A DNA stretch of 64,000 nt from Tetrahymena thermophila SB210. Lineage: Eukaryota > Ciliophora > Oligohymenophorea > Hymenostomatida > Tetrahymenidae. The DNA is taken from NCBI RefSeq assembly GCF_000189635.1, contig NW_002476030.1, forward strand, positions 182,458-246,457, written 5' to 3'. A program made the translations under genes and the position numbers. Below the pieces are notes generated by a model, which saw only the letters and a list, made by a program, of their open reading frames with translations, did not search any database and was not told the DNA's origin. Shown piece by piece: positions 13,285 to 26,165 of the stretch. The number at the start of each line of letters is the position of its first letter. The stretch's first letter is position 1.

Positions 13285-14234
13285 TAGGACAGTAATGTTA
13301 ATAATGCCCTTAAGGAACTACATCTATATCACCTTATGATCTACCTAATACATCTATTGGCTATTGTTCTAAATGCTTAAAAAATTACTTCATGTCAAAG
13401 AAAAGTTATATTCCTTCTCCTAATTCCCTTTAAAGTGAATCTCCTGCTACCTGTAATCCATGTCCTTCAGGTTCAGGAAATAGCAGTGGATCTTATAGTC
13501 CTGGAGATCAAACTCAATGCGACACATGTTAACCTAATTACTTTATGACAGCTGCAGTTTCATAAACTTAAGCAGCTTAATGTTCTCCTTGCCCACATAA
13601 TTCTGGTAACCAAGGTGTAAATGCTGCTGGAGATTAATCTTAATGCAATTAATGTCAGGATAATTCCTATATGACTGCTCCTGCATAACATGGATAATCT
13701 GCTTAATGTTCTCCATGTCCTCCAAATTCTTATAGTAGTGCTCCAAATTCTGTAGGTTTCTGCACGTGCTTTGATCCATTTGCCATCTCTTTATCATCCA
13801 CTCAAAATTCTTGCGTTTGCTAAAGTGGGTACGCAGGAAATGTAGCTACAGCTAAAGGTTAAAATGGTTGTTATAAATGTGGAAATAATTAATTTATTTC
13901 AGGAAATAAATGTGTGTCTTGTGCAGATGGTTCAACAGTTAATAAGGATTTAACTGGTTGTACTTGCAACGATACAAGTGATGGTACTATTGCTTGGAGC
14001 TCTAACACTAATATTTGTTAGTGCAAACCAAACTACTATGGGTCCCCTGATAAAGCCTCTTAAGGATCCTCAGGATCTTGTAAGCCGTGCCCTCAAGGTT
14101 CAACCTCTTAAGTTGGATCTAAAACAGCAGATTAATGTTAAAAGCCTCCTTCAGATAATCAATCTTAATATTCATACTCTTTAATAATTTCAAATTCTCT
14201 TCTTATTAGTTTTATTTTTATTATATTTTATTGA
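13155..14234 (+). CDS. GPI-type cysteine-rich surface antigen, copy 1 (immobilization-antigen-like)
   Basis: One exon, 359 aa, TGA stop. The start MNKKSLFFTAILLGLIS is a signal peptide. The body is built of spaced CxxC or CxC pairs (CQQCPQGT, CSKCLKNYFM, CNPCPSGSG, CDTCQPNYFM, CNQCQDNSYM, CSPCPPNSYS, CKPCPQGS). The last residues (ISNSLLISFIFIIFY) form a hydrophobic tail straight to the stop, as expected of a GPI-attachment signal. This combination matches ciliate immobilization antigens (Tetrahymena Ser proteins, Ichthyophthirius i-antigens), GPI-anchored proteins that coat cell and cilia. The exact antigen type cannot be told. Upstream lies the duplicated promoter region; the downstream flank is shared with copies 2-4. 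Confidence 0.85.
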
Positions 14235-17200
14235 ATATCATTTGTCTGGTTTTAAATCATTTTTAAATTTTTATCAAAGTGCTTTTTTTGAAATATTTAT
14301 CAAATTAAATAATATTTATATATGGTAAATTTTATGGAGTTATTAAATTCCCATTCTTTTTCAGCGAAAATATCTTAAATTAAAAAATTTACTCTCTTAA
14401 AATTTGCGGTTTTAGTATAAATTTAAGGTAATTTAAAAGATTACAGTATATGGTCACACAGAAAAGTAAAAAATATAATAAGAAAATTAGCTGTTTTATT
14501 ATTTAGATTAATTATATATGTACAATTTTTGAAGAAAAATATTGATTTGATTTTTATGTGGTAGGGATTGATATTATGAAATGTAATACATGAGTTATTT
14601 TCCTTTTTTGATTACGATTAATTTCTTTTAATTAACTAATAAAGAAATTATGTATTATTAAAGTATCGAATATTTAAAAGTGTTACTGCTCATATTTTTT
14701 AAGCTTATCATTAAAGAAAAAATATTTAAATTTAGTTTTAAAATCTTACTAAATAAATAATATAAATTAAAAATATTTAAAAATACATACTCTAATTTAT
14801 TATAATTATCATCAAGAAATACTGATCATTTTTTTATAATAGCTAAAATGAAATTAATTCAAAAAATGAATAATTTATAAAATAATATTTAATTTATATA
14901 TTATTTTTTTTGGGAAGATTAAATAAATTTTGATTTCAGTTTATGAAAAACAAAATATATAGAAATTAATAAATTCTGATAAACTATAAAAGAAAAAAAT
15001 AGCAATTTAATTTAAGGTTATTAAAATGAAACTTATTACTGAATCAAGTTTTTATCACTTTATTTTAAATTATTTAAATACATATAATAAATGAATCCCA
15101 TTTTATTTATGGATTGCAACAAAAATTGACTTTCTAATTTTGCAAATTTTTATTAATTTCTTAAAATTTAAACAAAATTTAGAATTTAAACAAAAAAAGT
15201 AAATCATTTAAATAATGATCAAGTAACTACCTATTGATGATTTATGAAGATTGGCTTGGTTATGCAATAATAGTTAAGTAAATTTTTAAAGTGATGGCAA
15301 GAATAACTTTTCAAATAAAATTTTATTTTTAATTCATTAAATTTAAATTTTCTAGGATTGAGTATTAATTATAAAACTTTGAGAAATTTATCAATTTAAA
15401 ATTAAATTTTAAAAATATAAAATTTCACATTTTTATTCATTTTATATCATAAAATTTTTTTATATTATACTATAAATTATTATAATCCTATCTTTTATCT
15501 AGCGTATATATTTTTGATAGTTATTAGCAAATTTTAATTAAAAAATTTAAATAAGTTTATTATAGCTACAAAAATATTTGAAAAAGCAAACTGATTAATT
15601 AAATGAATAATAAATTATCATTTTGAAGTAATTATTATTTTATTAATGAACTATTAAAAATTGTTAGCTATTTTATCATTTATTATCATTGATTTTTTTA
15701 ACTGTAAACACTTTTTGGTAAACCTATACTTTTATTAAATAATTTTTTTAATTTGCTTTCAATATCCAACTTTTAAGCTTTGTTTCTTCTTTTTTTTTCA
15801 TACCAATAAATTTAACCTTAAATTAAATTATTTTCTAACAAAATATATCAATATTAAATAAAGAAATATGTTAAAACAAAAAATATTTTTATTGTTAAAA
15901 GCAAGCATAATTCAAGCCAAATTAAATAAAACTTTGCTAATTGTGATTTTCTATTTATGAACTCACTTTTCAAATTAGGAAGCTGTTTGATTTTTTTAGC
16001 TTCAAAAATGAATAAAATTTACATTAATTATTTTTTGTTTGTTGTAATCAAATTTCCCTTGTTTATAATTTTCTGCTTCTTAAATTTTTTTTAGCCATTA
16101 ATTAAACATAAATTTTTATGATATTTTTACTAAGTTAAAAGCAAACAAATCATATTTTGTAACGAAAATAATAAATAATTTTTATATTTTTTTTCTAATC
16201 TATATCTTCATATCATAAATTAAATATTTTATATAATTTATTAGCAATTAATAATCATAGTATTTTTATAAGCTCCATAAAATAATTTCAAGCAAGCAAG
16301 ATATTAAATAAACAGAAAATTTACAAGTGTTTTATAAATTCTTAATCTATTTTTGAGAAATTGTAACTTCGAATTATTTCTGAAATCCTTAAGATAAAGA
16401 GATACTTCAAAAATCAAAAAATAAATTAATTATGTAAATTGAAGATACATAAAAATACAAAATTTTTATCTAATTGTAAAAGAATCATTTGCATTTTTTT
16501 TATAAATAGAATTAAATTTGATTTAAATTTGTTTTTTCATAAAAATTCAATAAATATTAAAAAAAGTAAAAATGAATAATAATTTTAAAATGTAAATATA
16601 CAACACTTTTTCGAATATCTTTTATGTTTTTCATTTTGTTATAATCTTCAAAATGAAATAACTTATAAATTAATAATTTTGGTGTAAAAATTAATCTGAA
16701 AAGGTAAAATTAATTAATAACCTTAGATTATTTTAATGTACTGTAAGTTTTCCTAAATTACCATGAGTTTATATTAACTCCCAAAATTTGAAGAGAGCAA
16801 AAATATTAATACCTGATGGGTAAAAATAAAAAAATATCTTTTGAAAAGATAATAATTTGCAGTAAATATAATTAAAATAAATATCAATATTTATGTGGTA
16901 AATTAACTTTGAGTTTTTCATATCCTTTAAAACTAAAAATTGGATTAATTAAAATGAATATTTCTAAAAATAATACAAAAATTATGCTAAGGATAAAGTA
17001 ATTTATAGACATATATCATAATTATTTAACATAAAATCCATAAAAAGTAAAATTATAAACCTAAAAGCTGTTTAGTTAATACTTTTATAATTTTTTAAAA
17101 AAATAAACCGACTTTCAGATAATTAATAATAAATTTGATTTCATAATCAATCAAAAAATCTTCTTCAAGTTACTACTTTAAAAATTTTATCTTTAGCTAT

Positions 17201-17473
17201 AAATCAGATTAAAGCTTCAAATGCGTAAGCTTTCCCTAATTATATAAAAATCCTTTTTAATTAATTTTTTCTAGCTTACAATCATTCAGTTTTTAAAAAT
17301 TATAAAAACTAACTTATTAGATAACATTTATTTTTATTTTATTATCAAATTTATCATCCACCCAAATATTAATAATTCTATTTAAATTTTTCATCACATA
17401 ATACTTGTAATATAATATAATTAATTAAATAAATAAATAAAAAGATATGAGTTAAATAATAAACAGAAAAACC
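14235..17473. repeat. Duplicated inter-antigen spacer (copy 1 to copy 2)
   Basis: No gene is seen in 3.2 kb. The left part (14235 to about 15420) matches the DNA downstream of copy 2 (18548 to about 19990), for example TAATGATCAAGTAACTACCT near 15210 and 19810. The right part (about 15540-17473) matches the DNA upstream of copies 1, 3 and 4. Confidence 0.75.
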
Positions 17474-18547
17474 ATGAATAAAAAATCCTTATTTTTTGCT
17501 GCAATCTTTTTAGGCTTGATAAGTTGCTGTAATGACAACTAAACGTAGATAACTATTAAAGGTAAAATTAATTGTGTTTGTAACTAGGGCTACTATGGAC
17601 CAGTAGGACAGTAATGTTAATAATGCCCTTAAGGATCTACATCTGGTTCACCTGATTAACATTCTAATTAATCTATTGGCTTTTGTTCTACATGCTAAAA
17701 AAATTACTTCATGTCAAAGGCAAATTATATTCCTGTAGGACGTTTCCTTTAAAGTGAATCTCCTGCTATCTGTAATCCATGTCCTTCAGGTTCAGGAAAT
17801 AGCAGTGGATCTGATAGTCTTGGAGATCAAACTCAATGCAACACATGTTAACCTAATTACTTTATGACAGCTGTAGTTTCATAAACTCAAGCAGCTTAAT
17901 GTTCTCCTTGCCCTCATAATTCTGGTAATCAAGGTATAAATAATGCTGGAGATTAATCTTAATGCAATTAATGTCAGGATAATACCTATATGACTGCTCT
18001 TGCATAACAAGGATAATCTGCTTAATGCTCTCCATGTCCTCCAAATTCTTATAGTAGTGCTCCAAATTCTCTAGGTTTCTGCACGTGCTTTGATCCATTT
18101 GCCATTCCTTTATCATCCACTCAAAATTCTTGCATTTGCCAAAGCGGGTACGCAGGAAATGTAGCTACAACTAAAGGTTAAAATGGTTGCTATTAATGTG
18201 CAAATAATTAATTTGTTTCAGGAAATAAATGCGTGTCTTGTGCAGATGGTTCAACAGTTAATAAGGATTTAACTGGTTGTACTTGCAACGATACAAGTGA
18301 TGGTACTATTGCTTGGAACTCTAACACTAATATTTGTTAGTGCAAACCAAACTACTATGGGTCCCCTGATAAAGCCTCTTAAGGATCCTCAGGATCTTGC
18401 AAGTTGTGTCCTTAAGGTTTAATCTCTAAAGCTGGATCTAAAACAGCAGATTAATGTTAAAAGCCTCCTCCAGATAGTTAATATTAATTCTCTTTAATAA
18501 TTTCGAATTCTATACTTATTAGTTTTATTTTTATTATATTTTATTGA
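17474..18547 (+). CDS. GPI-type cysteine-rich surface antigen, copy 2
   Basis: One exon, 357 aa, collinear with copy 1 from signal peptide (MNKKSLFFAAIFLGLIS) to hydrophobic tail (ISNSILISFIFIIFY). Most CxxC blocks are identical to copy 1. Differences cluster in the first third (CCNDNQTQ, then a different short segment before CVCNQGYYG, and a changed loop around KANYIPVGR) and just before the tail. That pattern suggests a variable outer region over a conserved Cys scaffold, though selection was not measured. The start lies 4,319 bases after that of copy 1. Confidence 0.85.
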
Positions 18548-20118
18548 ATATCATTTGTCAGGTTTTATAAATCATTTTAGAATTTTTATCATAAAGCTTT
18601 AATTGAAATATGTATCAAAATAAAATAAATAAAATAATATTTATATATGGTAAATTTTATTGATTCATTAAATTCCCATTTTTTTCTGCGAAAATATCTT
18701 AAATTAAAAACTTGCTCTCTTAAAATTTTGGGTGTTAGTATAAATATATGGTAATTAAAAAGAATTTACAGTATAGATATTAAATTTACACACAAAAGTA
18801 AAAAAAATATCAAAAAATTAGCTGCTTTATTATTTAGATTACATATGTATGATTTTTGAAGAAAGATATTGATTTGATTTTTTTGTGGTGGGAGTTGATA
18901 TTATGAAATGTAATATATGAGTTATTTTCCTTTTTTGATTCTGATTAATTACTTTTAATTAACAAATGAACAAATTATGTACTATTAAAGTATCCAATAT
19001 TTAAAAGTGTTACTGCTCATATTTTTTAAGCTTATCATTAAAGAGAAAATATTAGAATTTAGTTTTAAAATTTTACTAAATTATATCCATTATTAATCTT
19101 TAAAAATACATACTCTAATTTATAATAATTATCACCAAGAAGTATTGATCAACTTTTGATAATAATTAAAATGAAACTAATTCAAAAAATGAATAATTTA
19201 TAAAATAATATTTAATTTATATCTGAATTATTTTGGGAAGATTAAATAAATTTTGATTACAGTTTATGAAAAACAAAATATATAGAAATTAATAAATTCT
19301 GATAAACTATAAAAGAAAAAAAAATGCAAATTAATTAATTGTTATTAAAATGAAAGTCATTACTGAATAAAATTTTTATGACTTTATTTTCGATTATTTA
19401 AATACATACAATAAATTAATCCCAGATATTTTAAAAATATTTCTCATAAAAGACTATTACTAATATTAAAATAATTATTTAAATTACAAAAACTTTTATT
19501 CAAATTGATTAATATTTAATTATGTAAAAAATATATCAAATAATCAGTTTAAATACATTATTAATGAAATTGTTTATGTAAAAAAACTACATAAATATTT
19601 TTTAGTATTCAAAAAGAAAGAAATAAATTTTATCGAATATTTTAGTTCATAAAATGAAAGTGATTACTATTTTACCAATACATAAAATATTTCAATTAAT
19701 TTAGTATATTATATGAATTTAATATGCTTTAAATTCGTATAGTTAAATTATGACTAATTTCTTATTACTTAATAAAAATTGTGAATTTAAATAAAAAATA
19801 TATTATTTAAATAATGATCAAGTAACTACCTATTGATGATATATGGAGATTGGCTTGGTTATGTAATAGTTAAGTAAATATTTAAATTGATGGTTAGAAT
19901 AACTTTTCAAATAAAATTTTATTTTTAATTCATTTAATTTAAATTTTCTAATATTAAGTGCTAATAATAAAACTTTGACAATTTTCAAAATTTAAAATAA
20001 TCTTTGCTTTTTTTTAAGCTGAGCATTTGTCTAAATTTATTTTAATTAAGTATTCATTAGTATATATAGCCTATCCAAAATAAAAAAGGCATTTAATTTT
20101 ATTAAAGATAAAATCTTT
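18548..20118. repeat. Duplicated 3' flank of antigen copy 2
   Basis: The first 1.4 kb matches the DNA downstream of copy 1. Similarity fades at about 20000, where unrelated sequence with the reverse-transcriptase relic begins. No gene is seen. Confidence 0.65.
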
Positions 20119-20720
20119 CAATTTAATATTAATGTCTATAAAGTTCCGTTATTTGTGATTATGTTTATGGATTACTCTAAATTGTTTGAAACAATTAATC
20201 ATAAAGTCAAAACTGATAGTTTTAGCTTCTAGATCTCTTAGAGATTTTTATAAATATAGAAAAATTTAAATATAAAATGATTAAATACCAAATATTTACA
20301 GATTAAAAAAATATCGTTCATTAAACAATGGATGTTAAATAAGGAGTTACTAATTCTATATTTGAATATAGCTATTGTATGACTGATTTTGAAGCTTTTA
20401 TTAATCAATACTTTTAGGGATGGTTTATATAATTAAGCAGGATAGATATTCTACAATTCAGAAAATGTGATGAATACAATATAAAATTCTTATAAGAGGT
20501 TATAATCTAGAAGATCAAAGTGATTAACTCTAATAGAGAATAGATTCGAATAAATATTATAGTATACAGTACATTCTCATTAAGTTTTTTCAAATATCGA
20601 ATTTTACATTAACTTAGAGATCTTAATTTAATAATAAAAAGTATCTTAATTAAATAATTTTTTTTTTCATAGATAAAACAAATTTAGATTTTTTCATTAA
20701 AAATGAGAAAGCTAGATTGA
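20119..20720 (+). pseudogene. Decayed non-LTR-type reverse transcriptase fragment
   Basis: One frame (about 20119-20280) contains FMDYSKLFETINHK at 20164-20205. This closely resembles RT motif A of LINE-type elements (F.D.SKAFD..NH); the metal-binding Asp is kept and the second Asp is Glu. That frame ends at TGA (20278-20280). In another frame, open from 20217 to TGA at 20718-20720, VKQGVTNSIFEY (about 20334) resembles motif B (G.KQG..SP.LF). No clear FADD-type motif C is seen. The frame change between motifs and the short length point to a dead copy. The second frame alone could also be read as an ORF of up to 147 codons from an ATG at 20277. The call rests on motif resemblance by eye. Confidence 0.4.
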
Positions 20721-20905
20721 AAAATAAATTCTATGAAGGTATTTACTTATTTATTTATACATAATTAGCAATTATTTTAACCAATAAAAAGCTTAATTAA
20801 TAATCAGCCTAACAAAATTCAGATTAAAAACTTTAAAATATATTCATAAAAAAACATTTAATCATATTACTTATTTAAATATTATAAGTTAGACTTAAAT
20901 ATTTA

Positions 20906-22075
20906 TCAATTTAAGAATATTGTTAAAATAATAATTCCGATTGATAAAATCTATTAATATGAAGATAATTCTGTCTGAGTGGTAGAGGGAGGATTAAACC
21001 ATCTTGTTGAGTTAATGTATCCAGTATTTGGGTTCATTACATCAGTTGCAATTGTTGTTTATATAAAATTTGGAGATGATGACAAAATGTTAAAAATGTC
21101 TTATGGCTTCCATGAATTCTAATTCAGTAATCCCATTTTTTACTCACAGGGAACTCTTCTGTAGTCACTTGGGTCATCAGGCTACGATCTGTCGAAATTT
21201 GTTTAGCAAATAAACCAGGTAGATCCACTTAATGTCGTTTATAAATGAACCGCTTCTCTATCTCTCTCAATAACTGTTCCTTAATTTCCTGATAAACCTG
21301 CAATAATAAAGTAAGCAGGCATTGCAATTTTAGTATTCATTAAAGAATCGAGAGCATCTGAATAGGTTGTCTTTGTTTAAAGAATCTTATAGATTAGGTA
21401 GCAAGCTGGGATATATTGTTTTTATAAGTAAGATATTGCTTATCCATCATCCTATCTCTAATTGATAGTAATTGAAAAACCATTAGGGACTATACCTGTA
21501 ACCACAATAGCTGTTCCTATTACCATATCTGCAATAAATACAGTTTTACCACCTCTTTAAAAGTCGATGTTAGCAAGAAGTGGGGATATATACTTAACAA
21601 AACTGTAGTCTAAGTTTCTAGCATGATATATGCTTCCATCAGAGTGTCTTGCAACTATAGATGTACATCCAATAGAATCGAGTGCTTCGTACATTTAACT
21701 CAATAACTGAAGAGTTTCAAACTTTACTCCAGCTAAAGTAGCTATAGCTTAAACTTCACCCATGAAATCAGGATCTTTGTAAAAAGGAAGTTAAGATTCC
21801 AAGGCTACAGCTTTTGGGAGCTATTCAATACGAGTTTCAAATCCTTGAATGGCACTTTTATAATTAGTTATAATTTCTCTCCATCTATCTTAGTATGATA
21901 AATCTAAATTAACAACGTATTTAGGTAATGAGGCTCCACTTGTTTATGCTAGACTTGTATAATTTGCACATTATAAAGGTTTTTCGCCATTATAAACACA
22001 ATAGGAAGGCTATAAAGCTATTGCAGATATGAAAGCAAGTATAAGAAGGAATATTGTCTTGAAATTTGTGATCAT
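20906..22075 (-). CDS. Acid ceramidase / NAAA-family lysosomal-type amidase
   Basis: One exon, 389 aa, TGA at the complement of 20906-20908. The start MITNFKTIFLLILAFISAIA is a signal peptide. NLDLSYQDRW near residue 60 matches the N-terminal beta-subunit domain of this family. GCTSIVA with Cys137, then SIYHARNLDY, matches the autoproteolytic Cys nucleophile and the following R.LD motif of acid ceramidase and N-acylethanolamine acid amidase. Later blocks (FIIAGLSGNQGTVIERDRE and WFICQTNFD) also fit. Such enzymes cleave the amide bond of ceramides or N-acylethanolamines after self-cleavage before the Cys; the substrate here cannot be told. An oddity is a hydrophobic C-terminus (ILSIGIIILTIFLN) that could be a GPI or membrane tail. 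It is opposite in strand to the antigens and breaks their spacing. Confidence 0.88.
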
Positions 22076-25000
22076 TTAAGATTTATTTTTTGAGAGTGTT
22101 ATTATTTTATTTTATTTTTAAGATTTATAACTTTAATGAATATCTGATTTAAATAAACAATTACAAACTTATTTGAATTTTAAATATTAAATTGTCTATA
22201 TTATCACAAATGAAAATTCATTAAAATTTTGCATGAGCTGAATTTAAAGCAAATTTTAGTAAGTCATTTAATTAAAAATTCGATAGAAAAAAAAAGAAAA
22301 AAACAAATCGAAAATCGATATTTCTAAAAAGGTAAATATAATAAATTAACAAAATATCTAAAAAACTTAATATAATTATTTTAGCGCTTTGTATTCAAAA
22401 AAATAATTTTTAACTTGAAGGAAAGTAGAAAATGTTACCTTATCAAGTAAATAAATATATTGAATTTCATACATATACATGATACTAAATTAAATACTAA
22501 AGCTTTTTTACTTATTAAATAATGTAAAAAGTTAATTACTATTTTTATCTATTTTCTAATTATAGTCGTAAGAAATGAGCGTATCAAAAAATTAGTAAAT
22601 CAATCAAACCAGTAAATTTTTTTTGGCATTAAAACCATGATAATATACAAAACGCAAATAAAGTTGCTTTAATTATAATGAAATGGACTTACTCAAGTAA
22701 AAATAAAAATTTGAATAAATTATTTTATCTTTATTTACTAAATTACCTCTTAGAAATCTAATTTGCATTAAAATGATGATTTATTAATGATCAAATATAT
22801 TTTTCTTATTGAGGTAAATAGACTAAATTTCAGAAATTAATAATAAATTAAAATATGAGATTTTATCAGAATTGCATAATTACAGAATAATAAAAGAGTT
22901 AGATAGAAAAAATTAATTTTTTTTGAATAAAAGTGATAAGATTTCAGTTGATAAATAATAAACAAAAAGCCAAATTCTTAAATAAAAGAATTTATATTTT
23001 GAATTATTTAAATTAGCAAAAATAATTCTAATCAAATAATTTTTTTTAACTATTTGTTATGATTATACTAATAGAAACATACTAAAATCAATAATAAAAC
23101 AAGTTAAATTATTTTTTTATTCAAATAATAAATATAGATTTTCTATGAAATATAACCCTCGAAAAAAGCGCTTTCTTCCCATTGATAACCAAATATTTTT
23201 TAATAAATTACAATTATTAATATTTTATATATGTATGTAATGATTTGGAATATTATCCAATAAAAATTGTTAAATTTATAAAATAATGTTTTAAAACTAA
23301 TAATTTGAAGTATTTATTTCATAAAATTGTGGTTTAAATTTGTTGTAAAATATCTTTACTAAGCTTATGTATGTATACACTACTTAAAATTAATATAAAT
23401 AATTCAAAACCTATTGAATTTTCTATTCATCTAAAAATTATCATACTTTCTTTTTATTTTATACTTTTAAATTATTATAAACCCCGTATTTTGTTTGGCA
23501 TATCCATTTTGATGATTATTAGTAAATTTTAATTAGAAAGTTCAAAAAAGTTTATTACAATTACAAAAATGTTTGTAAAATTATAATAGAAAAAAGAATA
23601 ACAAAAATTCTTAAACATAAAAGTAATGTAGAAAGATAGATAAACAGATAATATGATAATAAAAAGTCATTTCATTTTGAGATTTTTCTGTTAAGGAGTT
23701 TTATATTAAAAAAAACTAAATCATATTTTTACCTCATAAAAAAAAAAATTTATAAGATGAATAGTATTTAAGCAAATAGATATTAATTAAAACAATGGTT
23801 GCTTAAAACAAGAATATTTTTTTGATTAAAAATAAATAATAGTCTTTTAATCATATTTTTTTATATTTGAAAGGTAAATAATAAGAAGTAATTATTATTT
23901 AGTAATAAATTATTAAATATTGTTTGCTATTTTCTCATTTATAACAATTAATTTTTTAAAACTGTAAACTATTTTTTGATAAACCTAAATTTTATTAAAT
24001 AATTTTTACAATATTCAACTTTTAAGCTTTGTTTCATCATTTTTTTTTCATAACAAATAAATCCAATATAAAATTAAATTATTTTCTAACAAAATATTTC
24101 AATATTAAATACAAAATATTTTGATAAAAACAAACTTAACTCAAGTCAAATTAAAATAAAACTCTACAAATTGTGATTACCTATTTATCAATTCACTTTT
24201 CAGATTAGGAAACTATTTGATTTTTTTAACTTCAAAAATTAATAAAAAAATATGAATAAAAATTGCATTAATTATTTTTTAGATTTTTGTAATCAAATTT
24301 CCCTTGTTTATAATTAATTTTCTGCTTCTTAAATTTTTTTTAACAATAAATGAAACCTAAATTATTATAAAATTTATACTAAATTTAAAGCAAAGAAATC
24401 ATATTTTTATAACGAAAAATATAAATAATTTTGATATTTTTTTTTCTTATTCTATATCTTCATATCATAAATTAAATATTTTAAATAATTTATCAACAAC
24501 TAATAATCATAGTACTTTTTTTTCAGTTTCAAAAATTAAAATCAAACCAGATGTTAAATTAATAGAGAATTTACAGTTGTATAATAATTTCTGAATCTTT
24601 TTTGCGAATTTGTAATTTTGAATAAATTCTGAAATCTATTAGACAAAGAGCAACTTCAAGAGTCAAAAATTAATTAATAATATAGATTGAAGATACATAA
24701 AAATACAGAATATTTTATCAAACTGTAAATGAATTATATGAGTATTTTTTATAAATAGAATTAAATTAAGTTTAAATTTTTTTTTTCATTAAAATTCAAA
24801 TAATATTGAAAAAAGCAAAAATAAATAATAATTTTATAATGTATATATAAATCATTTTATCGAATAGCTTTATGTTTGTCTTTTTGTTATAGTTTTAAAA
24901 TGAAACAACTTCTAAATTAATATTTTGGGTATAAAAATTGATCTGAAAAAAGAAAATTAATTAATTAATTACCTTAGATTATTTTAATATAAATTAATTC

Positions 25001-26165
25001 TGAAACTTATTTATTTGCTGATATAAAAATTAATATCCACTAATTCACTCACACTTACATCTTTCAAACACTTTTATTATAAATACTGTAATTTATTTAA
25101 TATTAGAATCTATAATCTTCTTCATATTTTTAAATTACCTTAATATAAATATTCTGTGATCGAGCTCATTATTATTGGAAATATGAGCTGAAAAGATAAT
25201 AGTTTACAGTAAATATAAATTAAAAAATAAAAAATCAATATTTTTAGTGGTAAATTAATTTTGAGTATATATTTCATATCCTTTAAATCTAAAAATTGGA
25301 TTAAATTAAAATGAGTATTTCGCCATTTTTAAATAAATCTACTATTATTGATTGATCTTCAATTCTAATAAATAAAATTATTTTTTTTAAATCATTTTAA
25401 ATAATGAAATCTATCCCTATATTTATTAAAATCTTTTTTATTCTTTTTTTTGTAAATATACTTATTCATATTCTTATTTAGCTTTTTATAATAATGCTGT
25501 TTTAAAAGCACAAAATTCGTTTCATTAATATTTCCTTTGCTTAAGAATAAGCCTCAAAAAATTTAATTTGATTGGAAAAAAAATAACTAAAAGATTATTA
25601 GAATATTTATAACCACCTAATCTAAATAATATCTATAATCAATTTTTCTATTTGTAAGTCTAAAATGAATACAAAAATATGCTCATATCTAATTAGACTT
25701 TAAATAAAATTATTTTTTACATTATTAATATTTATTTATTTAACATAAAATCCATAAAAAGTAAAATTATAAACCTAAAAACTGTTTAGTTAATACTTTT
25801 ATAATATTTTTAAAAAATGAAACCTACTTTCAAACAATTTAATATAAATTTGATTTCATAATCAATCAAAAAATCTTCTACAAGTTACTACTTTGGAAAT
25901 TTTTTTCTTTAGTTATAAATCAGATTAATGTGTAAGCTTTACCTAATTATATAAAAATCCTATTTTAATTAATTTTTTCTAGCTTACTGTAATTAAATTA
26001 TTTAAAAATTTAATAACTAATTAGATAACATTAAATTTTATTTTATTATGACAAATATATCAGCTAAACATTAGTAATTCTATTTAAATTTTTCATCACA
26101 TAATTAATGCTTGTAATATATTTAATTAAAATAAAAAAATTTGAGTTAAATAAACAAAAAAAATC
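22076..26165. repeat. Long spacer between the amidase gene and antigen copy 3, partly duplicated flank
   Basis: No convincing gene in 4.1 kb. The part up to about 23500 holds the amidase promoter and unassigned AT-rich DNA. From about 23500 it matches the spacers upstream of copies 2 and 4. An extra stretch of about 400 bases (about 25325-25735) is absent from the corresponding place upstream of copy 2. Confidence 0.6.

Noticed and set aside
13543-13797. Minus-strand frames opposite antigen copies 1-4 and plus-strand frames near their 3' ends
   Set aside because: They repeat in every copy because the antigen genes repeat; the sense frame with signal peptide, CxxC pairs and GPI-type tail explains the sequence.
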